From: Streptosporangiaceae bacterium
GTDB lineage: Bacteria > Actinomycetota > Actinomycetes > Streptosporangiales > Streptosporangiaceae
DNA length: 23,135 nt
Reading direction: 5' to 3'
Assembly (NCBI GenBank): GCA_030040475.1
Contig: JASHTQ010000288.1
Span: 1 to 23,135, forward strand
The position numbers and the translations under genes are program-made. The notes under the pieces were generated by a model. That model saw nothing but the letters and a program-made list of their open reading frames with translations. It ran no database searches and was not told the origin of the DNA. This document shows, one piece after another, positions 7,501 to 14,941 of this stretch. Numbering within the stretch: position 1 is the first letter of the stretch; the number at the start of each line of letters is the position of its first letter.

Positions 7501-9205
7501 GGGCTCCTCCGCAGGCCGCACCCGGGCAGGATCTTGTGCTAGCCGCATGCAGCACACCGCAGACAGCGCACAGGACGGCGTCGTTAGCGTCGAGGGAACG
7601 GCCGACTTCCTCGAGGGTCTCGTCATCCTCGTCGACGATCGCGGGGGCATCACCAAGCAGGAGCCAGGTCCGGCGCTCGGTGGGACGTTGCCGCGGTCCG
7701 AAGACCAGCCCGTCCGCGGTGTGCCGAACGGAGCCGGACAGATACACGGCGCCGCATCGCTTGCAAGAGGCGAACTCGAACATGGCGGCCGAGCAAGTTC
7801 CGCAGGTCTCCCTGCGGGCGAGAGAAACATGCGGACCCGCCTTGGATAGGCAGGTATAGGCCCCCTCGCTGGCCCGGGTGAACAAGTGGTAGCGAGCCGA
7901 CAAGACGGCCGAACCCGTACTGTCGCGGATCCGGGCTCCAGCGGTGACGAGAGCGGCGAGGGTTTGATCCCGCTCGGCATCCGGCGAGAACAGCTCGGCA
8001 GCAAGTTCGCGGAACAAGCGCGGGCGGGCCGCCAGCAATGCTCTGAGATCAGCGATGCGCCGCTCGTGAGCGAAGGTAACCGCCGCGTCGTCGTGAACGG
8101 TCGCGCCGTGTGCGCGGGCCAGGCGCAGAAGCTCGGCCGCCGGGTTGTCGGCGCGGGCGATAGAACGGTAGGCGGCTGGATCCAGCGGCCCCCAGAACGG
8201 GCCCTCCGGCATGTCGCGCCTGGTCGCCCGGACCAGGTCCTGCCGGGACTCGTCGCCCAGCACCCACTCGAAGTCCGCGTCGAACAACCGCTGCGCGAAC
8301 TCGGTCACCTTGCGGGGGTCATCGCCCACGGTTGCGCTCGTGGCGATGCACTGGAGAGGACGTCCCGCGGCGACCCGGTCGCGTAGCCGCCGGAGGAGCA
8401 TGGCGAGTTCCGCTGCCTTCGCGCCGTCGTAGACGTGGGCCTCGTCGACGGCGATGAAGCCCCAGTGCCCACCGTGCGGTCCCTCGAACAGGTCGATGTC
8501 AGCCGGGCGCAGCAGCAGGTACTCGAGCATGGCGTAGTTGGTCAGCAGCAGGTGTGGCGGCCGCTCACGCATCTCGGCACGGCTGAGGAGCTCGTTGGGG
8601 AGCCGGGGCTCACCGGGATTGAGCAGGGCGAACTTCTCCGCTGCCTCCGGGGCTGCCCGGAGGGTGTCTCCCACATAGCGGCCGAAGGTGATGTGCGGGA
8701 CGTGCGCGAGCATCTGCCTGAGCCGCTTGATCTGGTCGTTGGCCAGCGCATTCATGGGATACAGCAACAGGGCACGGATACCGGGCCCGAGCTCCCCGCG
8801 AGCATGTTCGGCGGACAGCGCGTTCAGTATGGGCACCAGGAAGCTTTCGGTCTTTCCCGACCCGGTCCCCGAGGCCACAACGATGTTGCGCCCGGCCGTG
8901 ACCTTGCGGATGGCCTGCTCCTGGTGAAGGTAGAGCGGCCGGTTCATCGGCAGCGTGTCGCTGGCCAGGCGGTGGAAGGCGGGATCCAGGACGCCGCGGG
9001 CAATGAGGCCGGCCAGGGACGCACCGTGCTGGTACGGCGGCGAGGATTCCAGCAGCGGCCCCTTGGTGAGCAGGCTCCGCGCTATCTCGCTGTCCAAGGC
9101 TGCGGCGATACGCGCATCGCGCACCGGCAGCAGGGACTTGAGGTACCGCTGGTAGCCGTCGATGATCAGGTTGCTGGTGGCCAGCGGGTCAAAGGTCGAC
9201 GTCAT
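4523..9205 (-). CDS. DEAD/DEAH-box helicase with C-terminal DUF1998 (MZB) zinc module
   Basis: This 1560-aa SF2 helicase resembles DruE-type and other DUF1998 defence helicases. Visible motifs: Q-motif-like Y-L-H-Q-E-Q-A-I (about 92-99), Walker A G-T-G-S-G-K-T (113-119), Y-P-M-N-A-L-A (149-155), DEAH (254-257), S-A-T (290-292), S-D-S-R-Q-A (641-646), T-T-F-E-L-G-V-D-V (976-984) and Q-R-A-G-R-A-G-R-R (1004-1012). A very long insert separates the two RecA halves and carries Cys pairs at 468/471, 481/484, 546/549, 560/565, 586/589 and 892/895, 907/912. The C-terminal module has Cys pairs at 1271/1274, 1288/1291 and 1378/1381, and ends with D-C-G-E-E-T-S-C-Y-G-C-L-R (Cys 1509, 1511, 1517, 1520). 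The ATG at 9205 overlaps the upstream stop as ATGA, and AGAGGA precedes it. ATP-driven translocation on invading DNA is the expected role. Confidence 0.95.
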   Translation of the reverse strand: MTSTFDPLATSNLIIDGYQRYLKSLLPVRDARIAAALDSEIARSLLTKGPLLESSPPYQHGASLAGLIARGVLDPAFHRLASDTLPMNRPLYLHQEQAIRKVTAGRNIVVASGTGSGKTESFLVPILNALSAEHARGELGPGIRALLLYPMNALANDQIKRLRQMLAHVPHITFGRYVGDTLRAAPEAAEKFALLNPGEPRLPNELLSRAEMRERPPHLLLTNYAMLEYLLLRPADIDLFEGPHGGHWGFIAVDEAHVYDGAKAAELAMLLRRLRDRVAAGRPLQCIATSATVGDDPRKVTEFAQRLFDADFEWVLGDESRQDLVRATRRDMPEGPFWGPLDPAAYRSIARADNPAAELLRLARAHGATVHDDAAVTFAHERRIADLRALLAARPRLFRELAAELFSPDAERDQTLAALVTAGARIRDSTGSAVLSARYHLFTRASEGAYTCLSKAGPHVSLARRETCGTCSAAMFEFASCKRCGAVYLSGSVRHTADGLVFGPRQRPTERRTWLLLGDAPAIVDEDDETLEEVGRSLDANDAVLCAVCGVLHAASTRSCPGAACGGALLWPVRRLSTAQDTVSGCLACGARGAAMVRQFETGGDAAASVITTALYQALPAADDAAEADQPGQGRKLLLFSDSRQAAAFFAPYLETSYQSIQHRRLIVEALSRAAADEAAHVDDVAYHLVRAADVAHIFQRRQGRQERQRQTALWLMTEIVSTDDRQSLEGQGLMRVELGGEPGWRLPRALAALGLSDQESWDLLGELARSLRQQGAITMPEGVDPRDEQFDPRRGPIYVRGEAAEPKRKVLSWLPTRGVNRRLDYVARLLKSLGSPADPRTVLNGCWRYLEGLRDGWLVATSDVRLGRVFQVDHTWLRLSPVGPDDMMYRCQQCRRLTSVSLRGVCTTMGCTGTLESYSVPEFGEDDGHYRHLYRSLNPVPLSASEHTGQLTSTEAAGIQQRFIRGEINALSCSTTFELGVDVGELQSVVLRNMPPTTANYVQRAGRAGRRTDSAALVVTYAQRRSHDLSRYQDPAAMVAGEVRAPYVPLANERIDRRHAHSVAMAAFFRHYKDLTGEEWRFAGEFFLPGPGDTAPPSQRVQAFLTPVPDDVRRSLSRILPESVQTEIGLETSAWVGELADLLDRIRIELATDVAGFEERRVQAWNERKGYLVDRYERTINTLTKRNLINFLANRNVLPKYGFPTDTVELRTQYADSRIGSMLDLSRDLSSAIYEFAPGAELVAGGLQWTSGGVYRLPDRELLGKYYAVCPACGGYRESDEPLDPICPSCSVPQTGAPHRYCVPEFGFVAQRDTKRPGMSPPRRSWNGATYVLSLPSEVEVATWPLANGGTATTRAVSRGQLIALSEGPNRSGYLICDFCGWGTPVAGKTPAKHPHLLRDKDCTGPLQARSLAHRYETDILEISFDALAAPFAPRDQWRSTLYALLEGVSERLQISRDDIDGTLYPTPGGRTSLVIFDTVPGGAGSAIRIARSFGDVLDAALARVAVCDCGEETSCYGCLRGYRNQPFHEELQRGAALSFLFPLVPAGHGLVATPDAWR
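9202..9205 (-). other. ATGA stop-start overlap coupling the two giant helicase genes
   Basis: On the minus strand the TGA of the 1836-aa gene overlaps the ATG of the DUF1998 helicase by the sequence ATGA. The upstream gene also supplies an AGAGGA ribosome-binding sequence six bases before the ATG. Such overlaps usually mean translational coupling and fixed stoichiometry, which supports a joint complex or pathway. Confidence 0.9.
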
Positions 9206-12200
9206 GCCGTGTCCTCTGCGAGCCGGGCACGACCCGTCCCGGCGATAAGGGCTTCGGCCAGCACCAGGTCGATGCCGACCAGGTCGGGCGCCTGACGGGC
9301 CAGGCCGGCCCAGCAGTCCCGCCAGCCGCGTTCGAAGGATCGGCAGGCCTCGTCGCCGCGCGCCGCGATGCGAGCCACCAGGGCCAGCGCCGTGGACACG
9401 GCAGGCAGCGCCAGCCAGCCACCCTTCCCGTCGGGGTGGCGGCGCGCCGCGATCTGCGCCATCGCGGCCCGGTACGGGGAGACGGCCACCAAACGTTCCG
9501 CGGAGCGGACTATGGAGGTGGCCTCGCGCGCGGCCCGGGTCAGCTCGGCTGACCGGCGGGCGTCGAACATCTGCCGGGCGGCGACGGCCCGGGTGTCGGC
9601 GTCAAGCAGGGCCTGCGGGACCACGGCGGCGGCTTGCCAGACCGCCTCGACTTGCTCGGCGGACAGGACCGCCATCCGCTCGGCGTCCGGCCCGAACTGG
9701 CCGACCTGGGCGCAGGGGTCACGATCGCCGTCGAGGATGACGGCCAGGTTCGGCCCGCACTGGACCCGGGCCGCGTCGAGGATGGCGGCTGAGCCGTCTC
9801 GGGCGGCGCCGGGCGGTTCGGACAGGGATCGGCTGCAGAGCACCGCGGCGGCCGCCGGGACCGTGTCCCACAGTCGTTCGGCTGCTCGCGTGGCTTCGGT
9901 GGCGGGCGGCCATTCGGCGGCCAGCCCGCTGCTGATCAAGCCGGTCACGCAGGCACCAGAATCGAGACCGGCGTTGAGGAACCCGATCAGCGCCGTGACC
10001 GGCTGGTCGCGCAGGGCGGCCGAGCAACGCTGGCGGAGGCTGGCCGGGGCGCCGGCACCGATGAGTTCCTCGGCTAGGTGCATGAGCCGCCACAAGCGTT
10101 CCACCTGGAGGCCCGGCGCAGGCAGGTCGGCTTGCCCGGCCAGGAACCGGGACAGAGCTTCCTCTTCCGGGTCAGCACCGACCGGGAAGCCAGGTGCGTC
10201 GCACGCATAGGCGCTGCGGCCTGGCCAGTCAGGCCACTCGGTGACGGTCCACGGATCCTCGACGCGCAGCAGGACGCGCAGCGGGCCTGCGTCGCGGGCG
10301 CCGGGCGGCAGCTCGATCACTCCGTCGCTCGGGACGGGCACCATAACCGGCGCGCGCCACGGCGCGCGGACCAGGTACAGGGCCGCTGTCAGTCCCTCGA
10401 TATGCGCGCAGTCACGGATCCTGAGCTGGCCGGAGCTGATCTCGGCGCCGCTGGCCAGCTGTCGGGGCCGGATCACGCCAACCGGCATGGCACCCTGAGG
10501 CCAGGGCAGGCGCAACTCGGCTCGGCCGTGATGAGCGACGGTCTCGGCCGCTCGGGCCAAGTCATAGCCGGTCAGGCCGGGTACCTGCTGACCGCTCGGC
10601 GGGATCACCTGGACCCGCTGGGCCCCGGCCCACACCTCAAGGTCGGCCTTGATGATCGTCCCGGGAGCCCGCACGAGCAGGCGGCCGAGATCCGCCACAG
10701 CTTCGGTGGCCGCGTGAATCGGCGCCGCGGTCCAGGTCGTCGCGCCCGCGCCCGCGCACAGCAGCTCGATGTGCGGCGGCGTGATCACGACCGGCTCGGT
10801 CTCGGCACCGGCAAGCAGTTCCGCGATGCGGGCCCGATCGGCCAGGCCGAAGCTGAGGCGGGCGGGTTTGGCCGCCGCCCCGACCGGGGCTCGCAACTCG
10901 GCGTCGCCTGGCTCCAGGCCGCTCATCCGGAGTACCCGGACGGCGGGCCGGTAACTGACCGAGACTCCCTCGGCGATGAAGACGGTCCGGCGCATCCCGC
11001 GGCCTAGCGGTCCGCGCACCGTGATATCGAACGCTCCGAGGATGGGCCTCGGAGCGCCTGCCCACAGGTCGATCGCCCCGGTCTGGTCGATTTCCCGGGA
11101 AACGAACGCGGCACCGCCCGCGGCCGACCGGACGTCGACGTGCCAGCTGATAACAGAGCCGGGTGCGTCGGGAAGCCATAGCCGCGGCGGTTCAGCGTAG
11201 ACGGGCGAGCCGTACGGGGTGGTGACGCCGGCGAGCGGTTCGCCGAGCAGGAGGCGGGGGCGGCCGTACCCTTGGATGACATGCCGCGGGCCGCCCGCCA
11301 GCGATATGGAGCTGGCTTTCTCCAAGGAGGCGAGCTGCAGGTGCCAGCCTTCCCAGCCGAACGGCACCGGGGTCTCGGTGACGACCCGCAATTCGCCGAT
11401 GGCGGCTAGGTCGCGGTCGGCGGGGCGCAGCAGCCAGACATGATCCGGTGGCAGGGGCAGGTTGGCCGGAAGCCGCCTGCCGTCCTCGGCGAAGAACAGG
11501 ATCGGGTCCGAGGGCTGGACGACATCCAGTTCGGTCACGTGATCCCAGCCAGACAGCGCGATCTGGACGGAGCGTACCGGCCGGGTCAGCGGGTGGGCGG
11601 TCTGCGGGGCGGCCTCGGCGGACCCGACCCACTGAGCACGGCTGCGCACCGTGACCGGATCGCCGTCGGCGGTTACCCGCCAGGTCGCGACCCCGTCAGG
11701 CATCTCGCCGACGGCGGGCAGGATCACCTGTACGCCCATCCCGTAGGGTTCGAGTCCGATCCGCGGGCGTGGGGCCGATCGGTGCGTCGCGGTCTCGCTT
11801 CGCCGCGCCGACCGATCAAGGCCCTGCTCCGCGACTTCGGAACGTGCGGCCTCGACGATGCGCACCGGGAGCCGGACGCCGTCCAGGTCGGGATCGGTCT
11901 CGGACAGGCGGTCCAGCAAGTCCAGGCTACGGTCGATCACGTCGAGGGCATAGTCCCCGCCTTGGGTAAGGAACCGCCTGGCGGGCACATGCAGCTCTGC
12001 CAGCCGAAGATCCCGCCCTGGAGCCGTCGCCCAGGCCAGGAAGCTCTCGGCGTCGAGCCCAGGCTCAAGGCGGCGCCGGGTTAGCAGCATCCGGAAATAG
12101 CCGCCCAGGCAGTAGCTCGGCAGGCCGGCGTGCATCAGGATCGGCCCGACGTAGCGCAGCGGCAGATCGGGGAACGTCGCCATGCCCAGGCGCTCGGTCG

Positions 12201-14712
12201 CCTGATTGAAGGCATCCCCCCAGATGCTCTGATCCTGCGCGCTACCGTGGTACTCCGCGATCTCCCACAGCTGCGGCCAGTAGATTCCGCCGTGGTAGTT
12301 GCTGGCCGCCACTCCCGCCATAGCCGCGGCCAGACAGGCAGGCCACTGAAGCAGGAATGCCTGCCCCTCGGTCCGGGGATCCCTCAGCTCATCGTAGAGA
12401 CGGCCCAGCACCGATGCGACTTGATCGGTGTGGCGGGGAAGCAGGTCGACCTCCGCGACCAGCGACGCGCTTCTCAGTCGCGGCTCCCATGCCTCCTCGC
12501 GCCGGCGCAGCAGTTCCCGCTTGCTGACCTTGCGCGGATGATCCGCATCTGCGCTGGCCGTGGGCGCGGTGCGGGCAGGAGGTGCCGGTGGAGCCGGGGT
12601 GGGCACAGGAGGCGAGGGCAGTTCGACTACGCCCGGAGGAAGGAACGAGCTTGGCTCGCCGGTGCAGGACACGTAGAGGTGGTCCCGGGCCCGGGTGCAC
12701 GCGACGAACAATACGCATCGTTCCCGCTGCAGGTCCTGCGCGTGGGCGAGGGCATCCTCGGTTTCAGGGGTAACGGCTCCCGGTTCCGGGATCATGTCCT
12801 GCTCGACGCCGATGACCGCGACCGCCTGGAACTCCAGGCCCTTCATGGCGTGCATGGTGCCGGCCCGGACGGCCGGGATGCCGCTGCGGCCGCTGACCGA
12901 TAGGGTCGTGACGCCTGCGGCGGTCAGCGCCTCGCGTGCCTCGCGGACCAAGGCGGCGGACCGGGCGGCCACGCCGATGGCCTGAGGCTCGATACCGGCG
13001 GCGATCCAACCACGGACTCGTTCGGCGAGAAGACTGAATTCCTCGGCCCGGCTGGACGCCTTCCATCCCAGCGGACGCGGGCCGTGCATGGGCGAGCGGT
13101 AGCCGAGCAGCGAGTCTGCCTCGCCGTCCAGGCCGGCCACCGGGTCGGTGCCGAGTAGCGGCAGAGCCCAGGCCAGGATCTCCTGGGTGGTCCGGTAGTT
13201 CAGGGACAGCCGGTGGCTGCGGCCACGGACGCTGATCCGCAAGCTGGTCAGGGAGACCCGGTTGTCGTAGATGCGCTGATGCGGGTCGGCCGCGATGAAC
13301 AGGTCATCGGGCCCCTCTGCGACGGCGGCGCGGAGCAGCCGCCACTGGGCGGGGTGCAGGTCCTGGCCCTCGTCCACCAGGATGTGCCGGTAGCACGGCG
13401 ATCCCGCCTGCCGGAGCAGCTGCGTGGCCTCGTTGGCCAGTTGGAAGTGGGTGGACTGCCGGGCCGCGGCGAGCTCCGCGGTAATCCGCTGCGCGACGTG
13501 CCAGACCTGGCTGCGCTGGGCCTTGGCCAGCGGGCGGCCCCGGCCGGTACGCAGGCAGGTCAGGTAGGCCTGTTCGGTGTGGAGATCCTGCGCCTGGATT
13601 ACCTGCTCCCATTCGTTCTTCAGGAACGCGGGGGTAAAAGCCAGCCCGATATCGGCGGCAGCCTCTGCCCAGCGAGCGCGCAGCTCTCGCTCGTCAGGGA
13701 TGACTGGACTACCGCGGGCCTGCTTGACCAGGCGGTAGGCCAGCCGATCCACGTTGAGCACTTCGATCCGGCTGCGCACGGCGGCATCGGTGACCAGGAG
13801 ATCCAGCTGGGCGCTGAGCGATTCGGCCAGGTTGCCGTTGAAGGTGGTCACAAGGATCGGCTCAGCCGTCCGCCCGGCCAGGAAAGCCGCGCGGTGCAGT
13901 ACGGTCACTGTCTTGCCGGTGCCGGGCCCGCCGGTAACCTGGGCCGGACCGGAATAGCTGGGGCGGTAGGCGATCTTTCGTTGGCTCGGGTGCAGGAACG
14001 TACGCCACATTGCGAAGGGGTGCGCCAGGATGAACTGCAGCTCCTCCTGCCCGGAGACGAAGGTGATCTGGCCGGGGGTGCGCTCCATGGCGGAGATCAG
14101 GTCGGCCGGATCCACGTAGGCGGGGAGGGCATCGTCGGGGACGAGCCGGGCGACCTCGGCCCATGCCTCATCCACGGTCATCCCGCAAGCCAAAGCGCGC
14201 AGCGCGGCGTACTGGGAATCCGGCAACGCCGACTGCAGCGCTTCCAGGTCGGCCTCGTTGGTAAGCCGCCGGACCGCCGACAGGATCTGCGTGTCGACCC
14301 CGAGCCGGGTCAGGTCAGCGTCGCTGACGTCGGCGAACAGCCGCCTGGCTTCCGGGTCGGTTGGCGTCAGTTGCCTGAGGGCGTCCTCGTCGCGGACTTC
14401 CATCACTCCGAACGCCTGGTTGACGCTGAATCGGTGGCTAGCCGCAAACGCATTCGCCTTGTCGTGTGGCAGAACGGTGACCAGGCAATACGTATCGCCG
14501 CTGTCCGGAGCAAGTACGACACCGCACCAGACGCTATCGATTCCGATCGTGCGGACCCGGTGGTCCCGGCTGTGCAGCGGTGTCTCTAGAGAGAGCTCGC
14601 TGCGAGTTTGCTGAGCGAACTTAGCGACCGCCGCGTCGACCGCGACTTGCGTACTCTTGTCGAGCTTCGCGTATTCTGCCAGGAAATCTTTCGCGATCGC
14701 CAGGCGCACCAC
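9202..14712 (-). CDS. Giant fusion: RelE/ParE-like domain, UvrD-like SF1 helicase and about 1100-residue unrecognised C-terminus
   Basis: The product is 1836 aa from the start chosen here. Residues 1-95 fit a RelE/ParE toxin fold (K-D-F-L-A-E-Y-A-K-L helix, R-V-R-T-I strand, V-T-V-L-P-H-D-K-A-N end). Residues about 210-690 form an SF1A helicase: Walker A G-G-P-G-T-G-K-T (261-268), D-E-G-Q-D (447-451), A-D-P-H-Q-R-I-Y-D (motif III), N-Y-R-T-T, M-K-G-L-E-F (motif V) and V-A-C-T-R-A-R-D (motif VI). A Pro/Ala-rich linker (699-717) leads to a helical region (about 740-960, with N-Y-H-G-G-I-Y-W and P-I-L-M-H-A-G-L-P), a Trp/Pro-rich probably beta-sandwich region (about 1000-1500) and a helical end. 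None of these last three is known to me. I prefer the GTG at 14712 over 14721: it gives a 9-nt gap to GGAGG and aligns exactly with the paralogue start at 17359. ATGA-coupled to the DUF1998 helicase. Confidence 0.92.
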   Translation of the reverse strand: MVRLAIAKDFLAEYAKLDKSTQVAVDAAVAKFAQQTRSELSLETPLHSRDHRVRTIGIDSVWCGVVLAPDSGDTYCLVTVLPHDKANAFAASHRFSVNQAFGVMEVRDEDALRQLTPTDPEARRLFADVSDADLTRLGVDTQILSAVRRLTNEADLEALQSALPDSQYAALRALACGMTVDEAWAEVARLVPDDALPAYVDPADLISAMERTPGQITFVSGQEELQFILAHPFAMWRTFLHPSQRKIAYRPSYSGPAQVTGGPGTGKTVTVLHRAAFLAGRTAEPILVTTFNGNLAESLSAQLDLLVTDAAVRSRIEVLNVDRLAYRLVKQARGSPVIPDERELRARWAEAAADIGLAFTPAFLKNEWEQVIQAQDLHTEQAYLTCLRTGRGRPLAKAQRSQVWHVAQRITAELAAARQSTHFQLANEATQLLRQAGSPCYRHILVDEGQDLHPAQWRLLRAAVAEGPDDLFIAADPHQRIYDNRVSLTSLRISVRGRSHRLSLNYRTTQEILAWALPLLGTDPVAGLDGEADSLLGYRSPMHGPRPLGWKASSRAEEFSLLAERVRGWIAAGIEPQAIGVAARSAALVREAREALTAAGVTTLSVSGRSGIPAVRAGTMHAMKGLEFQAVAVIGVEQDMIPEPGAVTPETEDALAHAQDLQRERCVLFVACTRARDHLYVSCTGEPSSFLPPGVVELPSPPVPTPAPPAPPARTAPTASADADHPRKVSKRELLRRREEAWEPRLRSASLVAEVDLLPRHTDQVASVLGRLYDELRDPRTEGQAFLLQWPACLAAAMAGVAASNYHGGIYWPQLWEIAEYHGSAQDQSIWGDAFNQATERLGMATFPDLPLRYVGPILMHAGLPSYCLGGYFRMLLTRRRLEPGLDAESFLAWATAPGRDLRLAELHVPARRFLTQGGDYALDVIDRSLDLLDRLSETDPDLDGVRLPVRIVEAARSEVAEQGLDRSARRSETATHRSAPRPRIGLEPYGMGVQVILPAVGEMPDGVATWRVTADGDPVTVRSRAQWVGSAEAAPQTAHPLTRPVRSVQIALSGWDHVTELDVVQPSDPILFFAEDGRRLPANLPLPPDHVWLLRPADRDLAAIGELRVVTETPVPFGWEGWHLQLASLEKASSISLAGGPRHVIQGYGRPRLLLGEPLAGVTTPYGSPVYAEPPRLWLPDAPGSVISWHVDVRSAAGGAAFVSREIDQTGAIDLWAGAPRPILGAFDITVRGPLGRGMRRTVFIAEGVSVSYRPAVRVLRMSGLEPGDAELRAPVGAAAKPARLSFGLADRARIAELLAGAETEPVVITPPHIELLCAGAGATTWTAAPIHAATEAVADLGRLLVRAPGTIIKADLEVWAGAQRVQVIPPSGQQVPGLTGYDLARAAETVAHHGRAELRLPWPQGAMPVGVIRPRQLASGAEISSGQLRIRDCAHIEGLTAALYLVRAPWRAPVMVPVPSDGVIELPPGARDAGPLRVLLRVEDPWTVTEWPDWPGRSAYACDAPGFPVGADPEEEALSRFLAGQADLPAPGLQVERLWRLMHLAEELIGAGAPASLRQRCSAALRDQPVTALIGFLNAGLDSGACVTGLISSGLAAEWPPATEATRAAERLWDTVPAAAAVLCSRSLSEPPGAARDGSAAILDAARVQCGPNLAVILDGDRDPCAQVGQFGPDAERMAVLSAEQVEAVWQAAAVVPQALLDADTRAVAARQMFDARRSAELTRAAREATSIVRSAERLVAVSPYRAAMAQIAARRHPDGKGGWLALPAVSTALALVARIAARGDEACRSFERGWRDCWAGLARQAPDLVGIDLVLAEALIAGTGRARLAEDTA

Positions 14713-14726
14713 TGGCCGCACCCTCC
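12637..14726 (-). repeat. Left arm of a long, diverged inverted repeat (RelE-like/SF1 helicase module)
   Basis: This part of the giant gene is homologous to the whole 711-aa gene on the opposite strand at 17346-19494. By hand alignment about 47 of 63 residues around Walker A are identical (roughly 75%). A 40-base DNA stretch around the L-H-T-E-Q motif differs at about 7 positions. The similarity reaches back into the ribosome-binding region, where both copies carry CGAAGAT, CTGG and GGAGG in that order. Confidence 0.8.
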
Positions 14727-14941
14727 CCTGCCAGTCATCTTCGAGCTGGCTACCCAGAAAGACATGCTAGACGGCCAGGCGTCATGGCGAAGACGAAAAG
14801 GATGCATTCCGGCAGGTAATTCGGGCGAGGTTTGCACACCGCATGTGTCTGGTACGCGTCATGTAGAGGGGCGGGGCCGGCGTGTAGTGCGCCAGCTGTT
14901 ATTGGGTTTGCGCTCTTTGAGTACCAGGCGAGGGAGAGATC
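14713..14941. promoter_or_regulatory. Divergent intergenic region between the giant operon and the DUF262 gene
   Basis: This 229-bp stretch must hold the promoters for both transcription units. I see no near-consensus -35/-10 pair on either strand and no perfect palindrome. Visible elements are the GGGGAGG site for the minus-strand gene and GGGAG at 14932-14936, five bases before the DUF262 GTG. The stretch 14895-14925 is somewhat richer in T and could carry the plus-strand promoter. Confidence 0.5.
14722..14728 (-). promoter_or_regulatory. Ribosome binding site that decides the giant-gene start
   Basis: GGGGAGG on the minus strand touches the first GTG (14721), leaving no spacer, but is 9 nt from the GTG at 14712. 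In the paralogue at 17359, GGAGG lies 8 nt before the GTG and the protein starts M-P-R-L-A-I-A-K, matching M-V-R-L-A-I-A-K here. Confidence 0.7.

Noticed and set aside
13213..14589. 458-codon open frame on the plus strand
   Set aside because: It lies wholly opposite the giant helicase gene, whose motifs are clear. Long antisense frames are expected in DNA with G/C-rich third positions, and its translation shows no domain.
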